From the NCBI GenBank assembly GCA_017847885.1, contig JAGAUA010000041.1:1-44578 (forward strand): a stretch of DNA of 44,578 nucleotides, in the 5' to 3' direction. Below, in pieces: positions 44,494 through 44,578 of this stretch. The stretch comes from Oscillospiraceae bacterium. Lineage in GTDB: Bacteria; Bacillota; Clostridia; Oscillospirales; Ruminococcaceae. The notes below the pieces were generated by a model. That model ran no database searches. It was not told the DNA's origin and saw only the letters and a list, made by a program, of their open reading frames with translations. The stretch's first letter is position 1; each line of letters opens with the position of its first letter. Made by a program: the position numbers and the translations under genes.

Positions 44494-44578
44494 AAGGGCA
44501 GACCTCCTTCCTTTTAAAAATATGAAAATCATAATTTTATCCCGTCCTCTCTTTAATTTATTCCAACTCAGCAGTACG

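Overview
The window reads as a chromosome segment of a low-to-mid GC, Gram-positive gut or rumen Clostridia member, most likely Ruminococcus/Oscillospiraceae. The reasons are: a SCIFF peptide with its radical SAM maturase; TIGR04086, DUF6062-type and YqeG proteins; clean TTGACA-17-TATAAT promoters; GGAGG ribosome sites; CCA-encoding tRNAs; and a monoderm-style type IV pilus locus with a PilM-PilN fusion and no secretin. The species assignment is inference.

Layout. 1-460: a chain of short hairpins without a credible gene. 460-2964 (+): metallophosphoesterase, tautomerase, 8-oxoguanine glycosylase and a double CxxC/CxxH protein. 3128-5583 (-): rpmG-secE-nusG-rplK-rplA. 5810-12868 (-): complete F-type ATP synthase operon atpI-B-E-F-H-A-G-D-C; the c subunit carries a sodium-type, two-carboxylate site. 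The DNA between these two operons appears to serve as both the atp terminator and the promoter of the ribosomal operon. 13074-13920 (+): tRNA-Pro, a four-helix-bundle gene, tRNA-Thr and tRNA-Tyr. 14137-19152 (+): typA, yqeG, a TIM-barrel endonuclease-IV-like gene, aroQ, a Nudix hydrolase and a GNAT acetyltransferase. 19272-24012 (+): yajC, a TIGR04086 protein, scfA (SCIFF), scfB, a small membrane protein, a cation diffusion facilitator and a YgjP-type metallopeptidase. 24211-25563 (+): NADP-type glutamate dehydrogenase. 25682-27288 (-): an ECF sigma factor and its membrane anti-sigma partner. 27587-28396 (+): an amidohydrolase.

28550-43466 holds a type IV pilus locus. A structured leader with a 35-codon reading frame precedes pilC-pilMN-pilO, a 793-residue PilX-like giant minor pilin, and two further minor pilins. 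pilD lies on the opposite strand, followed by pilB-pilT. Last come a pilin-like gene, a major pilin, a membrane-anchored C39-like peptidase and a second, cysteine-rich pilin. The last two pilins share a nearly identical N-terminus and a HPLxPNS tail. Together these genes can make, export, assemble and retract a pilus; PilB and PilT are the extension and retraction motors, PilC/PilMN/PilO the membrane platform and PilD the processing enzyme. In rumen Ruminococcus albus, adjacent pilin genes are tied to cellulose adhesion, so adhesion is a reasonable guess here.

43480-44578 is the decayed end of a mobile element: a serine-recombinase C-terminus joined out of frame to a TnpW-like gene. Dispersed repeats with nested palindromes occur near 1423, 2976 and 27376, and probably at the left window edge.
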